From Saccharum officinarum (Eukaryota > Streptophyta > Magnoliopsida > Poales > Poaceae), in contig CM036188.1 of assembly GCA_020631735.1 (NCBI GenBank), positions 10,086,214 through 10,150,213 on the forward strand: a stretch of 64,000 nt of DNA, given 5' to 3'. The notes beneath the pieces are model-generated. The model worked only from the letters and a program-made list of their open reading frames with translations. It was not told the origin of the DNA and searched no databases. Every line of letters starts with the position of its first letter. Positions within the stretch are counted from its first letter, which is position 1. Positions 46,181-57,915 of the stretch are shown here, one piece after another. The position numbers were made by a program, and so were the translations under genes.

Positions 46181-48074
46181 TGAAAGCCTAAGTTTGGTTT
46201 TGGTAATTAATGACACCAAGTTGCTAATGCCATGTGTTAAGTGTTTTGAGTTAGGCATAAGCAACACATGTGATGAAGGTGTATGTGGCAAGGAGTGGTG
46301 GCCACAAGATCACAAAGAGATGGTGCATGAATATGAAATGATGATCATGGTGGAGATGCACATAATATGAGGGACATGATGATCAAGTGGAAGAGAAGGA
46401 TCTAAGAGCGCAAGGCAAGGTATAACCATAGAGTTTTCCTTTTGCCAGTCTAAGATGAGTAGAGAAGTGATTGTCCGGGTTTAGGATACATAGCCGACTA
46501 TCAAGAGGGGCAATCACGGTTAGCTCGGGAATCAAGTGCCACTAGATCAATGTCTTGAGCATATGCATTAGGATCTAGTTGAGAGTTAACATAACGCCTT
46601 GGAAATTGTTTGTGAAATGCTAACACACATGCACATGGTGGTGTACACTTGGTGGTGTTAGCACAGTTTGCGAAGGCGGTAGAGTTTAAGCGGTAGAGAG
46701 GGGTTTGGGTTCCTCTCTCCCTCCCGCCGAGCTTGCGAGGCAGGATTCAATGCTTTTTAGAGAAGTGAAATGCCTATTTTTTACTACGTCGGAAGTCAAA
46801 AAAGAAACGGAGGCGAATGGAGGTCACAGAGGTGACCGGACGCTGGATCGAACGCGGTCTCTGTATGACCGGACGCGTCCGGTCAGCGTTCAGCGTCTGC
46901 GCGTGTTTTAGTTTGATGATCGGACGCGCAGCGCGTCCGGTCACTGTCGACCGAACGCGTCCGGTTGTTCAGGGAGCTTACTGGACTCCAATCGGACGCT
47001 GGCACTGTGGCGTCCGGTCAGTTCTACAGCGCGTCCGATCGCTGTTTCGTTGTGCGCTACTCAGGCTTGACTAGCGCGTCCGGTCAGTTACGGGACCAGC
47101 GCGTCCGGTCGCACCCAGCGTGTCCGGTCTGCGCGACCAGCGCGTCCGGTCGGTGCTTCGCAACTTAGCCGTTGCGCGACCGGCGCGTCCGATCAGTTTG
47201 ACCAGCGCGTCTGGTCAGCGCGACTTCGGCTGTTTAAGTTCCTAACGGCTAGCTGCGTACCCCTTCGCTATAAATAGAAGTTGGCCGAGGTTTGAGGGTA
47301 ACTCTTGCACATTTTGAGACCTAGAGACATCCTTTGAGCTAGAGAACAACCACTCCACTCATCTCTTTGCATAGTTGCACATCTTGAGTGAGATTGAGTG
47401 AGATTCAAGTGCATTGCTTGAGAGTTGCATTCTAGAGACACTTGATCTTCGAGTTGCTGCGGATTTCTTGTTACTCTTCCATGTTTCCTGACACGGTAGA
47501 CGGCTTGGAGCAGCAGAGGTGATTGAGCTCACAATTGGAGATTATTGGAGCCCTCACCAAGTGTTGTAAGGGGTTTTTTATCCTTCCCCGTGGGAGTTCG
47601 CGAATTGGATACTCTAGTGGAGCTCGTGGCTTGGAGGATCCCCATCTTATGTGCGGTTGTGCGGCACCTGCCGAGGGCTCGACTCTTGATAGTCGATTAG
47701 CTCGCGAACCGACAAGTGGGTGTATCGCCACAATGGGGAGTAGCTTGCCGGAAGCAAGTGAACCTTGGGATAAATTCTTGTGTCATTCTCTTCCCGAGGA
47801 TTTCTCTTGTGCGATTGATTGATTGGTACTTCTCATCTCTACACGGTGGTATAATCTCTCGAAGCTCTTCTCTCGTATTACTTCTCGTTTCTAGCTTGTA
47901 GCTGTTGTTGTGTTTAGTGAATAGCCTTGTACTAGACTTGTGTATGTGGCTTGCTTAATTAGTTAGAGCTAGTGCTTTTGCTTCGCCACCTTTCGTACTA
48001 ACTTGTGGTTAAGTAATTCTTGTAGAAGTTTTAATTAGGCTATTCACCCCCCTCTAGCCTATTTGGACCTTACA
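46181..48074 (+). mobile_element. Nested solo LTR, 1894 bp
   Basis: Inserted into the LTR above, with a 5-bp target duplication GCATG (46176-46180 and 48075-48079). Starts TGAAAGCC and ends GGACCTTACA. TATA box CTATAAATA near 47268. U3 region 46830-47220 packed with GCGTCCGGTC words. Same family as its host LTR. Confidence 0.9.
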
Positions 48075-48615
48075 GCATGTCTTTGAGCTATCTCACTTGT
48101 GGGTAGGTTCTTGCGGTGTCTACGGGTTGGACGAGGTTCGTGCTACACCTCTTAGCCACCTAACCATCAAGTGTTGGTCAACACAACGGGGACGTAGCGT
48201 GCCGACAAGCACGTGAACCTTGAGAGAAAAATATTTGTGTCTCTTGCTATTTGGTATTCTCCCAATGTATTGATTGGTTATCATCTTGGTGATTGGGTCT
48301 TCCCTTACACGGCGGTATAACAATCTTGTCTTTCATTTACTTTTCCGTAAAGTAGAGTATTTAGCTCTCTTGTGTAGATTGTTAGTGTAGTTTTTCTTGC
48401 TAGCCTTGTTCACCTAGAGTAGCAAGTTGTGGCATAGCTAATTGTGTGTCTAGAAATCATAGTGACTAGAATTGATTAGGTAGGTGGCTTGCAACCCTTG
48501 TAGAGCTAGATCAAAACTTGTATTTCACCATTTGTCTCACTAATCAAGTTGCTCTAACGTTTTGTCAAATTTTAATAGGCTATTTACCCCCCTCTAGCCA
48601 TAGTAGGACATTTCA

Positions 48616-49130
48616 ACCGGTCAATTGCAGCCGTCGGAGTGGGAGCTAGCGGCGAGTGATGGCACGTGAGCACCACTAGCATCCAGCACCAGCGGCCCGC
48701 GTGAGCACCACCGCCGCCAGCGCCACCAACACTAGGCTTGGGTCGATCGGGCAGGCGGCATGCAACGGGCGGAGTGAGCACCACCAACATCAGCACACGC
48801 GATGGGAGGAGGCAAGAGGCGCTCGTGACGGGGCGTGAGCGAGCGGCGGCTGATGGGGCGCGCGGCAGCAGCGAGGGGAGTGCGTGCCCGCGTCCAGGAT
48901 GGGGCAACCGCAAGGCGCTGCGACAGGGGAAGAGGAAGCGTAAGGGATAAGGATGGGTGATTTTTTTAATAAATTCACGGGCAAAGCAAGTGGCGGGGTA
49001 AAAGCGCAAGCAGCGAGGCGGTAGACCTGCGGGAGCGTCCGGAGATTTGCTCGTATCGGACATAAGACATGTAGCGTTACCGTCTTTCAATAATCTTATT
49101 GGTTCATATAGTCACATTTACTCTATATAC
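48616..49130. other. GC-rich non-coding remnant
   Basis: Compositionally like 43337-43608, which it probably adjoined before the LTR inserted. Frames here lack recognisable motifs. Confidence 0.35.
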
Positions 49131-49132
49131 TA

Positions 49133-49384
49133 CTTCCTCTATTTTTAAATTATAGATTGTTTTAGCTTTATTCTAAGTCAATTTCTCTAACTTTGACTAA
49201 ATTTCTAAAAGATATATTTACATCTACAATACTAAATAAATATACTAACAAGACATGTTTTGTAGATATAAATAAACTAAATCAATTTTATAGATGTTGG
49301 TTTATTCTTTCAACAAAATTAGTCAAAGTTATAAATGTTTAACTTAGAAAAAGTGAAAGCAACCTATAATTTGAAACAACAGAG
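49133..49384. mobile_element. Stowaway-like MITE, 252 bp
   Basis: Inverted ends CTTCCTCTATTTTTAAATTA and, reverse-complemented, CTCTGTTGTTTCAAATTATA, with TA on both sides (49131-49132, 49385-49386). Interior TTTGACTAAATTT-type text is typical of this grass MITE family. Confidence 0.75.
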
Positions 49385-49386
49385 TA

Positions 49387-50161
49387 ACAACGTTGTCTTA
49401 GAAAATAATTGCTGGTAAGCAAAGTTCATTTTAGATTTGATTTAAAGCATCGGAGGATTATCTTTCTAGCCAGGAATTTTGGATTATTGACCTAAGCATC
49501 CTGGGAAGGGAGAGAAGGATCAAGCAAAATAGAAGTCCTTCCCAAGTAGTGTATATTTTTGTTTTGTCCTAAGTCAATCTTTTAAATTTGATAAGTTCAC
49601 AGAAAAAAATATCAACATTTACAAAACCAAATTAGTATAACTAAATCTGCCATTGGATATTTGTTGTGTTAAAAATGTAGCTAGATCTTTACTAATTTGG
49701 CCAAACTTGAAGACGATTGACCTAATAAGAGAACTAAAACATCATGATTTTTTTTGGACATAGGTGTCTTGGTATGGCCTTTTTCTAACCGAGGGAGAAA
49801 TATCTTATTTGTATTGTATGAGTTCGTTGGTTCAAAGTTGATGAGTAGCGTATGTTTATTTAGAAAGGGTAGTAGCTGTATGGGTAATTCTGTAGAATAC
49901 TTTTCTTTCTACAAAGTTTTCGATAGATAGAATAGTTTGTAACTCAAATGACCACGGTACCCCTATTTTTAGACCATGTCACATTACACATATCACGTAG
50001 AAAGACTAGTAGTTGTATGGATAATTGGCTTAGCTATGATTAAGGAGCTGCATGCATCCATACAGACGGAGATTGGACGTATATGCGGCTGAGTTAATTT
50101 ATGTGGGCCTGAGTCGCAAAAAAAAAAAAAATGTGGGCACCATTAACTGTCCAAAGGCTAT
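49387..50161. other. AT-rich non-coding DNA
   Basis: No gene. A 13-base A run occurs near 50119-50131. Weak mariner-type similarity near 49555-49740. Confidence 0.35.
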
Positions 50162-50365
50162 GGCCTGGTTTACTTAAAAAAAATTTGCCCTCACTCGTCA
50201 TATCAAATATTTAAACATATGTAGTGAGCAACAAATATAGATAAAAAAAATTAATTGCACAGTTCTCGGAAAAATCGCGAGACGAATCTTTTAAGCCTAA
50301 TTAGTCCATGAAAAGCCTTAAGTGCTACAGTAACCAACATGTGCTAATGACGGATTAATTAGTAT
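50162..50365. mobile_element. MITE remnant related to 24842-25072
   Basis: Starts GGCCTGGTTTACTT and carries GCGAGACGAATCTTTTAAGC and ATTAGTCCATG, words of the common GGCC-type grass MITE. The right terminus has decayed, so the end coordinate is approximate. Confidence 0.5.
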
Positions 50366-50631
50366 CAATAGATTTATAATTTTCTGACGGGTTCTGTAAT
50401 TTGTTTTTTATTAGTATCCGAAAACTCCTCCCGACATCCTTCCGACACATTCGATGTGACACCCAAAGATTTTCTTTTCGCGAACTAATCGTAGCAACGT
50501 AGCCGAACGAACAGGACGTGGCAGCAGCCAACAGTGCACTACCCACTACTCTCTCCGTCTAGAAATATCCGCACGTTTAGGGTGATGACACACATCTCAA
50601 TATGACTGAGAAATTATCAAACTATCCCTAT

Positions 50632-50903
50632 GACCTTATTTAGTTCCCAATTTCTATCCTAAATTCTACTATGCAAAAAGAAGATTCCCATCACATCAAA
50701 ATGTCGGCACATGCATGAAGTACTAAATGTAGATGAAATTAAAAACTAATTGCACAGTTTTGTTGTACTTTGCGAGACGAACATTTTGAACATAATTAGT
50801 CAAAGTTTGGACAATTTTTACCAAATACAAACGAATTGCTACAATGCGCATTTAATACACACTACAGCAATTCGGGAGCCTAGAATCAGGATCTAAACAC
50901 GGC
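50632..50903. mobile_element. MITE, GACCTTATTTAG...CTAAACACGGC, 272 bp
   Basis: Imperfect inverted ends with TAT on both sides (50629-50631, 50904-50906). Internal GCGAGACGAACATTTTGA and ACATAATTAGTC words place it with the MITEs at 38.7 and 50.2 kb. Confidence 0.65.
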
Positions 50904-51255
50904 TATAAGTTTCATGGGGGATTGAGCTAGTAAATGCGTAAAGATGATCCGTCTATAATTTTAGGCAATCTTGGTTAGTTTTCGTTATTACGACTGCAAT
51001 TGAAAAAAAGGACAACCACTTTTATTTTTGTTTTTGCATAGAAATGAAGCTTTATTTGTGTCATTTCCGGTGGAAATTCGGCTGCATTTTTTTTGAGATT
51101 GGCCGCATTTATTTCTACCTATGTGCTTCCTTAGTCAATTTTGATTGGGAAGGAAAATAAATCAGCTGTATTTATTCTGGGGTGACAAAAGATCGCATGG
51201 ATGCTGATGTTATGTTTTCATTGGTTGGGAAATTTGGTTGAGAAGAGAAATAAAA

Positions 51256-51889
51256 GGCAGCTGCTGTGCCTAGCCGTCTTCCTCCTCGCGCCGCTGACCG
51301 CGGGCCGCCTTCTTCCTCATGGCCTCTGCCGCCCTGCGCCCTTCTTCCTCCTCGCCTCCGTCAGTCTTCCTCCTCGCCCCCGGCCAGCGGCTCCCTCGAC
51401 CCGCCCTCCTCCTCGTCCTCACCCCCGCCGCCGTCCACTGCCCCGCCACAGCGTGTTGTGGTTTCTCCAGAGCTCTGAGCAGCGGCCGCGGAGCTCCGGC
51501 ATAACACTAGCGCTCCGCTACTGTGGAGCTCCGGCGAAACCCTAGCGCGCCCGCAGCGTTCGCCTTCATCCCCTCCCTCCTCCTTAATTATGCAGTGAGC
51601 TCCGGCCATGGTGCTCCTCCGCCTAGACCGGGCCTGGACGCAAGGGCCCCTAAACCACCTCAGCCGCTGTTCCTACTGCCTAGCCGGCCTTCCTCCCCCA
51701 AACCCCTTCTCTTCTAAGCCCGTTGGAGTTGGGAAAGAAGGAGGTGGGGTGAGCACGAGCGCGTGGCCGACGGGCGCCGGTGCGGGTGTCGCGCGGCCGC
51801 CGGGGAGAGAGAGAGGTGTGGAAGATGACGCACGGATAAGGTGGCCTTGCGGTAAACTGAAAAACACGGCCATTTTGAAGTCATTACCA
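51256..51889. other. 634-bp insertion in unit 1
   Basis: Absent from unit 3, where flanking text is continuous. Bounded by the 8-bp direct repeat AAATAAAA (51248-51255 and 51890-51897). CT-rich and GC-rich, no inverted ends recognised, no convincing gene. Confidence 0.45.
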
Positions 51890-52576
51890 AAATAAAATTA
51901 GTCGATTGCTAACAAGGCCACGGGTGTGGATATTTGGATGGGCCATTGCGATTTTTTGTTAGAAAAAAGTTTTGGGCCAGTAACAAGGTTTACGTGTTCG
52001 TATCAGTATGCAACCTAGCCCATATAATGCCTTATTCTGTGCCTTATAGGCCTAGTCCATTGGAAATCTGCTTATAATTTGTGGTGGTGCTTCCATCTGT
52101 TATTCTCTGATGTTTCTCAAAAAAAAAATCTGTTCTTATTTGATTAAATAAAAATACTTTTTTTTAAAAGAAATCCGTTGTTCTCCAACTTTTCTTGTGG
52201 CAGTGTTCTCGATCTTTCAATCGGCAACCAAGACGCGAATAATTCATCTTGCATACAAGTTGTATTGTTGAAATTGAAACAGAGTCAATCATGCTCGCAA
52301 AAAAAAAAAAAAAAACAGAATCAATCAAGACGATACATGCAGATGGATGCATATCCATTACAGTTTGGGCTTGCAAAAGGCACCAAATTCAGCTGAAATC
52401 TAAAACCTACCAAAACACAGAAAACATTCAAATTCTAACACCATAAGCTATCTGAGTAAGTACTTCTCCATTATCTAAAACAGCATCATTAGTCGCATGA
52501 TCACCCTTGCTTCGGTAGCTGAAGAAACCAGCGGCCTGAGTCCTGCTCCAATCGATGGAGTTCGTGCAGTGCAGCG

Positions 52577-53233
52577 CTATGCAACGCGAACCAAGAACGA
52601 TGTCGGCATGGGGAGCATGGTGGGTTCCGGCGCAGCGGCGGCGAAGCCCGGTCCGGCGTACATCGCCCGCGGCTTCCATAGTATCTCCTCCTCCGTGTCC
52701 GTGTCGATGTCGTTGCTGCCAGTACTGCTGCTCTCGCCGTCGTCGAGTGGCTCGGCCTGCGGCGGGCGATGCTTCTTGTGCACGTCCCAGCCTTCCGCAG
52801 ACGATGACGCGCGGCTGATCGTCCACTTGCTGCTACATAGGAGGGAAGACGATCCTGAAGACGACGACGAAGAAGCAAGGCTCGCCGCCTTCTTGTGCGC
52901 GTCCCATCGCTCAGCGAAGTCGGCCCGGCCGGGCATGGGTGGCGGCGAGGTCGCGCTCTTGCGGGTGGATCCGCGTCCGGCGCAGCTCCGGACGCTGTCG
53001 GCGGAAGTGGAACGAGGGCTTGTTGAAGCTGAGGTAGCTGACTTGGTCTTGTGCGCGTCCCACCTTTCGTCGGAGTCGGCGCGGCTGGGCTTGGCGAGCG
53101 TATTTGGGAGGATGGCGGCGAGGCATGGCGTGGGGAGCAGCGGCAGCATCTTCCACTTGGGCGGGGTCGGGAGCAGCGCCGGGAGAGCTGCGTGTGCCAC
53201 CTTGAGGTGCACGCGGGCAACCGGGATGGCCAT
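52577..53233 (-). CDS. PNRC-like motif protein with RWDxHK repeats, copy 1
   Basis: Intronless, 218 aa. Starts MAIPVARVHLKVAHAALPAL and has a Pro-rich hydrophobic N-terminus (LLPTPPKWKMLPLLPTP). Three spaced modules follow, at about residues 51, 93 and 137: RADSDERWDAHK, RADFAERWDAHKK and AEGWDVHKK. They are separated by Ser/Ala-rich linkers. The C-terminus reads EEEILWKPRAMYAGPGFA and then PTMLPMPTSFL. The YAGPxF...P..LPMP arrangement resembles the short motif of PNRC proteins (animal mRNA-decapping/nuclear receptor cofactors) and of plant proteins sharing it; a role in mRNA decay is inference. The start is set by conservation of MAIPVA in all three copies. A TATATATA box lies about 120 bases upstream. 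No lesion. Copy 2 is about 85-90% identical by eye. Confidence 0.8.
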   Translation of the reverse strand: MAIPVARVHLKVAHAALPALLPTPPKWKMLPLLPTPCLAAILPNTLAKPSRADSDERWDAHKTKSATSASTSPRSTSADSVRSCAGRGSTRKSATSPPPMPGRADFAERWDAHKKAASLASSSSSSGSSSLLCSSKWTISRASSSAEGWDVHKKHRPPQAEPLDDGESSSTGSNDIDTDTEEEILWKPRAMYAGPGFAAAAPEPTMLPMPTSFLVRVA

Positions 53234-53350
53234 GGTGGATCCAAGACGTACGCAGACACACACGATCGAGAAGCGCCTCAAGTGAATAGAGATAGAGGAG
53301 ATGAAGCCAAGAGGCGATGATGAGATGATCGCCGGCCGGTAGCAGCAGCA

Positions 53351-53360
53351 GATATATATA
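53351..53360 (-). promoter_or_regulatory. TATA box of PNRC-like copy 1
   Basis: TATATATATC on the minus strand, about 120 bases upstream of the ATG. The same box in the same context occurs upstream of copy 2 (57906-57915) and copy 3 (61976-61986). Confidence 0.6.
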
Positions 53361-53843
53361 GGCTAGGCTAGGCCCCAGAGACGCCGGACGCGAGTCGGTG
53401 GTATCATCAGGTGAGTCCGATCGAAGTCATACGAATTCGATCATTCAACTACGTGCCTGCCGCGTGGGCGCGACGCCATCTCTGTTCGACTCGGTTTCGG
53501 TGCTGCTCGATCCGACGCTGTGCAGCGGCCTGTTCGAGAATCAAGCAAGGCTCCGCGTGCGGCGCCGCTGACTGCGCCGTGGTCCGCGCGTTGCTCCACG
53601 CGCGGGCGCCACTCTCTCCCCTCACGATCACGAAGTGTTCGACGCCGCGCTCCGTCCGCGACAACAGTGGCATCAGCTTCCAGACACGTGGCCGCCAGCG
53701 GCGGGGGACGTTTGTTCCCGTGTGCGGTGTGCAGGACGCCAACTCGCTGGCTCATCCACATCACCAACTTCCTTCGTGGCTCCATGCTTGACATGGCAAA
53801 ATCTTAACACGTGCGTGGAAAAAAAAATCGGTAATGTGTCCCG

Positions 53844-54993
53844 TAGGGCGTCCGTCTGTCCTGCCGACTAGCAACCGCCCGCGGTGCGCCCTCGTTCACA
53901 CGGATTTGCCCAGCTCGCCATGCATCCCGCCCAAGTCACCCGTGCGGATTCGCCCCGCCCACCTCGACCATCTCCATCCGCCATGCCGCGGCCGTCTCCA
54001 CCGTGCCGCCTGCTCGTTCGGACTCGTTCCATGGGGCCACCTCCACCGTGCCGTGGGGCTGCCTCCACCATGCTGCGGATTCGCCCAAACTTGTCCCGCC
54101 TGCCATCGGCACGCTACGACAGTATTTGCTTTCCAGACAGGCGTTTTACATTTCTGTAGTGGGCATGTGTCTGCCTGCTTCCAAAGGACTGCGTAAATCA
54201 TAAACTACACATGGGAAAAAGTGGTTGCCTGCCGTGCTAGTTCGCCTACTCCATAAATGCTTACCTCTATCCCGCCTGCCGTGGTCGCCTCCACCGCGCC
54301 AGTTCGCTGCGCCACCCTGGCCGGACTCGTCCTGCCCACCACGGGGCACCTCTATCCGGCTGCCGTGGTCGTCTCCACCACGCCAGTTCTCCGTGCCACC
54401 ATCCTAGGTTACGCTGAAAGCACATGTTGCAAACATATGTTTCAAGTGTTTTAGAACTTTTAGAGGTATGTTGCAAGTGTTTCATATGGATGTTGCAAAA
54501 GTAGATTCAGATGTTGCATATGTTGCAATGACTATACACGTATGTTTCACGTTGCTGATCAAAATGTTTCATTTGTTTCAGACGTATATTGCGAGTGTTT
54601 TATTTAGATGTTGCATATGTTTCACACATATGTTGCAGTGGCTATACATATAATTCAAGTATATATTCTAAATGTTTCAGCTATTTCACACGTATGTTGC
54701 AGCAAGTGTTTCATGTTTTCAAGCATATACTGTTGGGTAGGACACAGAGTGATGCCACACGCATCTGTGGGCTGGGCACGTGGATTCCCACGTGTGGGTG
54801 CCATACGGAGCAGGCTTGGCGGTCCTCGCGTGCGCGCGGAAACAATGCGCGGGAAACGGAGTGGACACAGGCGGTCCCCAAGGATCGCGTGCGAAACAGA
54901 GCAAGCGCCATGGTTCTCACGTGCGTGTGTTATACGGAGCAGACACGGGCATTGGGATGTGAGCGTCCGTCCGGTCGTCCAGAGCTAGCTCTA
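53844..54993. mobile_element. MULE-like element related to 14141-15742
   Basis: Left end TAGGGCGTCCGTCTGTCC and reverse-complemented right end TAGAGCTAGCTCTGGACG are similar to the MULE ends near 14.1-15.7 kb. Inside are a CCGCC-rich portion and, at 54420-54730, the same kind of tract of alternating TGTTGCA and TGTTTCA words. I could not confirm a 9-bp target duplication. Frames inside are compositional. Confidence 0.45.
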
Positions 54994-57121
54994 CCGAAAT
55001 ACAATATTCTAGCACTCGTGATATGCACAACATCCCTGCGTGCAGGTCCACTCAGGGGCAATCAATTGATGTGCGTTGATGAGCTGTGCTGCTGTGTGCC
55101 GTGAAAACACTGGGCTAGAAGATGGGCCAAGGCCTGCGTGTTGCATGCAAGGATTAGGAAACATCGATGAGGATGAATCGACGGAAATAGAACCTGGCTA
55201 TGCATCACGAGTGCACAGAATTTTTTTTCCCACGTTCGTAGTGACTGCAAGAGGTGCATAACGACATGTGTCAACGCAAGATTGGACCAAACTTTCGTCC
55301 ATGTCTTCTTCTTCCTCCCGTTTGGGTTAAGGATTTAGAGGATCTCCATGCCCAACAGCCTTAGAAGGGGAAGGGGCATCGTAGCGGTGCCCAAAGTGGT
55401 GGTGGAGACGGTTCGACGAGCGGTGAGAGAGGTGGCAGCAAGGAGGAGGGGGCTGACCGACCACAATGTTTTGGATGGATAGAGGCTACATCTGTGATAG
55501 TAGGATGTTGACGGTGAGGACATCGGCGACCTGGGCGGCGGTCGAGGTGGCGATGGTAGAGCATCAAGGTGGGGAGAGAGAAAAGGAGTAGACGTTAGGG
55601 AAGTGCAGACTAAGGCGGCGGTGGGAGGTCAGTGATGGGGATGTGGATGGGCCATCGCGTGACTTAGAAGAAGCAACTGTCGTCATGATCTAATCTTCCT
55701 ACTCAAACTCTAAAATTGAATATCTCCCCATCAACTCCAAATTGTTTAAATTTCCTCTCTACCGTTTACATGTCATTTTAAAGGCGTTTCCATCCTTTTT
55801 AGTTAAAAAATGGGTAAATGCCGAATAAGGTTTTTAAATTAAAATATATGTATATATGAGCTTCTAAAATTTTGAGAAAAATCTTATAGATACATTAGAA
55901 CACGACAAACCCAAGTAAAATATTTAGAGTTCATGAAAAATATCTTTACAAGCTTCCAAACATCATATTCTGCTATTCTAATTGATGTTCAAATGCATTT
56001 TGAAAACTTTCTACAACAAAAACACGAGACCAACATGAGAACGTTCAACATCAAATGTGTGTTGCATTCATTCTGATTGCATCTCATATTTTTATGGAAT
56101 ATTTTTAAAACACATTAAGACATGCACCCCATATTTTTTATGGAATATTTTTAAAACACATTAAGACATCAATTAGAATGTTCTGAGAATTTTCTAGATA
56201 TTTTAACATTATTTCTAGAGGTGAGTACATTTTTTGAAGCTTCTAAAGATATTTTTGTAAGATATATCTCTGTGATTCTTGAAATTTTTAGAAGCCTAGA
56301 TACAATTTTTTTGTGGTTTAAAAAACTTAACTAGGTATTTTCTAGATTTTTTTTAAGAAGGATGAGTTCAAAACTACTTCTAAGTGAGGCATTTACGTAA
56401 TTTAACAGGTTATGGTAGTTTTTTTTAAGAATTACACAGTATAACATAGACGCCCACAACACGCACAAAGATGTCCAGTTTTAGAGTTGGCGAAGAAAAT
56501 CAGACCACAGTGATAGTTTAAGGGGTAAAAGGAACTTTTTCCGTGCGACCATTTGGTAGAAATATTTGGTCTCATTTATTTTTTTAAAAATGGTCTTATG
56601 GGTTTACGTTTTGTACAACTTTGAACTTGTTTATTTATGTTTATGTGGTGGTAACAGCGTGCAACCTCTCCCATGCATGTAAAGCCTCGTTCGGTGGCCT
56701 TATAAGCCTAGCCCATCAGAAAGTGTGCTTCTTTATGATGCTTCTATCCATATTCTTCTCCACCGGCCGTACGTCAGTACTTGTCCCAATGTTCCTCTTT
56801 AAGTAGGCAAAGACGCGAGTAATTCATTTTGAACAGGACACACGAGTGAGTGCTAAAATTGAAACATAATCAATCAAGAAATTCATGATGACACCTGCAG
56901 ATGGATGCATCCATTTACAGTTTGAGCTGGAGGAGGGCACCAAATTCAGATGAAATCTAAGACCTACAAAAACACACAAAGCATTCAAATTCTAACGCCA
57001 TAAGCATCATTAGTCGAAGTAGCACCCCTACATGATCACACTTTGCTTAGGTAGCTGAAGGAACCAGCAGCGACCTGAGTCCTGACTCCTGAACCGATCG
57101 ACGATTTCGTGCAGTACAGCG
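54994..57121. other. Non-coding interval between PNRC-like copies 1 and 2
   Basis: No supported gene. From about 56560 the text matches the 3' flank of copy 1 (TTTACG..TT, TGCAACCT, CTTATA(A/G)GCCTAG). An AT-rich repeat occupies 55855-56395. Confidence 0.45.
55855..56395. repeat. AT-rich element with inverted GCTTCTAAAA-type ends
   Basis: The left part GAGCTTCTAAAATTTTGAG and right part CTTGAAATTTTTAGAAGC are inverted versions of each other. A truncated copy in reverse orientation lies at 58300-58443. Likely a non-autonomous DNA element; no target duplication fixed. Confidence 0.45.
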
Positions 57122-57778
57122 CTATGCAACAGGAACCAAGAACGCTGTTGGCATGGGAATCATGCTGGGTTCTGGCGCGGCGGCGGCGAAGCCCGGTCCA
57201 GCGTACATAGCCCGCGGCTTCCATAGTATCTCCTCCTCCGTGTCGTCGATGTCGTTGCTGCTAGTACTGCTGCTCTCGCCATCGTCGTCGAGCGGCTCGG
57301 CCAACGGCGGGCAGCGCTTCTTGTGCACGTCCCAGCGCTCGGCGGACGTCGCGCGGCTGAGCGGCCACTTACTGCTGCTGCTGCTGGACAGGGAAGACGT
57401 TCCTGAAGACGACGACGAAGAAGCAGCAGCGCTCGCCGCCTTCTTGTGCGCGTCCCACCTCTCCACGGAGTCGGCCCGGCCGGGCTTGGGAGGCGGCGAG
57501 GTCGCGCTCTTGTGGGAGGATCCGCGTCCGGCGCAGCTCCTGACGCTGTCGGCGGAACGAGGGCTTGATGAGGCTGAGGTAGCTGACTTGGTCTTGCGCG
57601 CGTCCCACCTCTCGTCGGAGTCGGCTCGGCTGGGCTTGGCGAGCGGCTTTGGGAGGATGGCGGCGAGGCATGGCGTGGGGAGCTGCGGCACCATCTTCCA
57701 CTTGGGCGGGGTCGGGAGAAGCGCCGGGAGAGCTGCGTGTGCCACCTTGAGGTGCACGCGGGCAACCGGGATGGCCAT
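57122..57778 (-). CDS. PNRC-like motif protein with RWDxHK repeats, copy 2
   Basis: Intronless, 218 aa, intact. Same architecture as copy 1: MAIPVARVHLKVAHAALPAL start and KWKMVPQLPTP. The three modules are RADSDERWDARK, RADSVERWDAHKK and TSAERWDVHKK, and the end is MYAGPGF...PSMIPMPTAFL. It differs by small indels in the Ser runs and in the acidic stretch before EEEILW. The upstream in-frame extension to 58171 has no counterpart in the other copies and is rejected. A TATA box lies about 130 bases upstream. The WDxHK modules and the C-terminal motif are kept under several substitutions, which suggests coding constraint. Function unknown. Confidence 0.8.
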   Translation of the reverse strand: MAIPVARVHLKVAHAALPALLPTPPKWKMVPQLPTPCLAAILPKPLAKPSRADSDERWDARKTKSATSASSSPRSADSVRSCAGRGSSHKSATSPPPKPGRADSVERWDAHKKAASAAASSSSSSGTSSLSSSSSSKWPLSRATSAERWDVHKKRCPPLAEPLDDDGESSSTSSNDIDDTEEEILWKPRAMYAGPGFAAAAPEPSMIPMPTAFLVPVA

Positions 57779-57905
57779 GGTGGATGGAAGACGACGTACG
57801 GAGACCACACGCGCGCAGTCGCAGCAGAAGCGCCGCCAGGTTCGTGGAGATGGAGCAGAGAGGCAACGGTGGGATGAGATGATTCCAGGGAGCATGCGGC
57901 AGCAG

Positions 57906-57915
57906 AAATATATAG
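57906..57915 (-). promoter_or_regulatory. TATA box of PNRC-like copy 2
   Basis: CTATATATTT on the minus strand about 130 bases upstream of the ATG, in the same GCAGCAG context as the other copies. Confidence 0.55.

Larger units (their letters stand above)
43609..48615 (+). mobile_element. LTR of the TGAAAG...TTTCA family with nested LTR and internal duplication
   Basis: Begins TGAAAGTCC at 43609 and ends GGACATTTCA at 48615, in the same order of landmarks as the solo LTR at 9276-11237. Subtracting the nested LTR with its 5-bp duplication (1899 bp) leaves 3108 bp. Subtracting the extra 546-bp copy leaves about 2.56 kb, longer than its relatives. The U3 part at 44220-44720 is rich in CCGGACGC/GCGTCCGG. 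No 5-bp target duplication (CCCCC against ACCGG), so its ends may derive from recombination. No retroviral genes. Confidence 0.75.
50919..53800. repeat. Segmental duplication, unit 1
   Basis: Contains PNRC-like copy 1. Upstream and downstream text recurs in unit 3: GTAAATGC(G/A)TAAAGATG at 50935 and 59738, TCAATTTTGATTGGGAAGGA at 51135 and 59903, and the CACGAAGTGTTCGACGCCGC stretch at 53630 and 62250. Unit 2 (about 56560-58000) shares the gene and its 3' flank. Confidence 0.75.

Noticed and set aside
43604..48620. Target duplication for the outer LTR
   Set aside because: CCCCC and ACCGG match at only two of five positions, no better than chance.
51201..51895. Possible secreted Pro-rich protein at 51201-51545
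   Set aside because: Its start lies in duplicated non-coding text and the rest in the 634-bp insertion; no homologous frame exists in unit 3.
53411..53807. Arg/Ala-rich gene at 53.4-53.8 kb
   Set aside because: Open in four frames, matches non-coding flank at 62.0-62.3 kb where the frames are not preserved.
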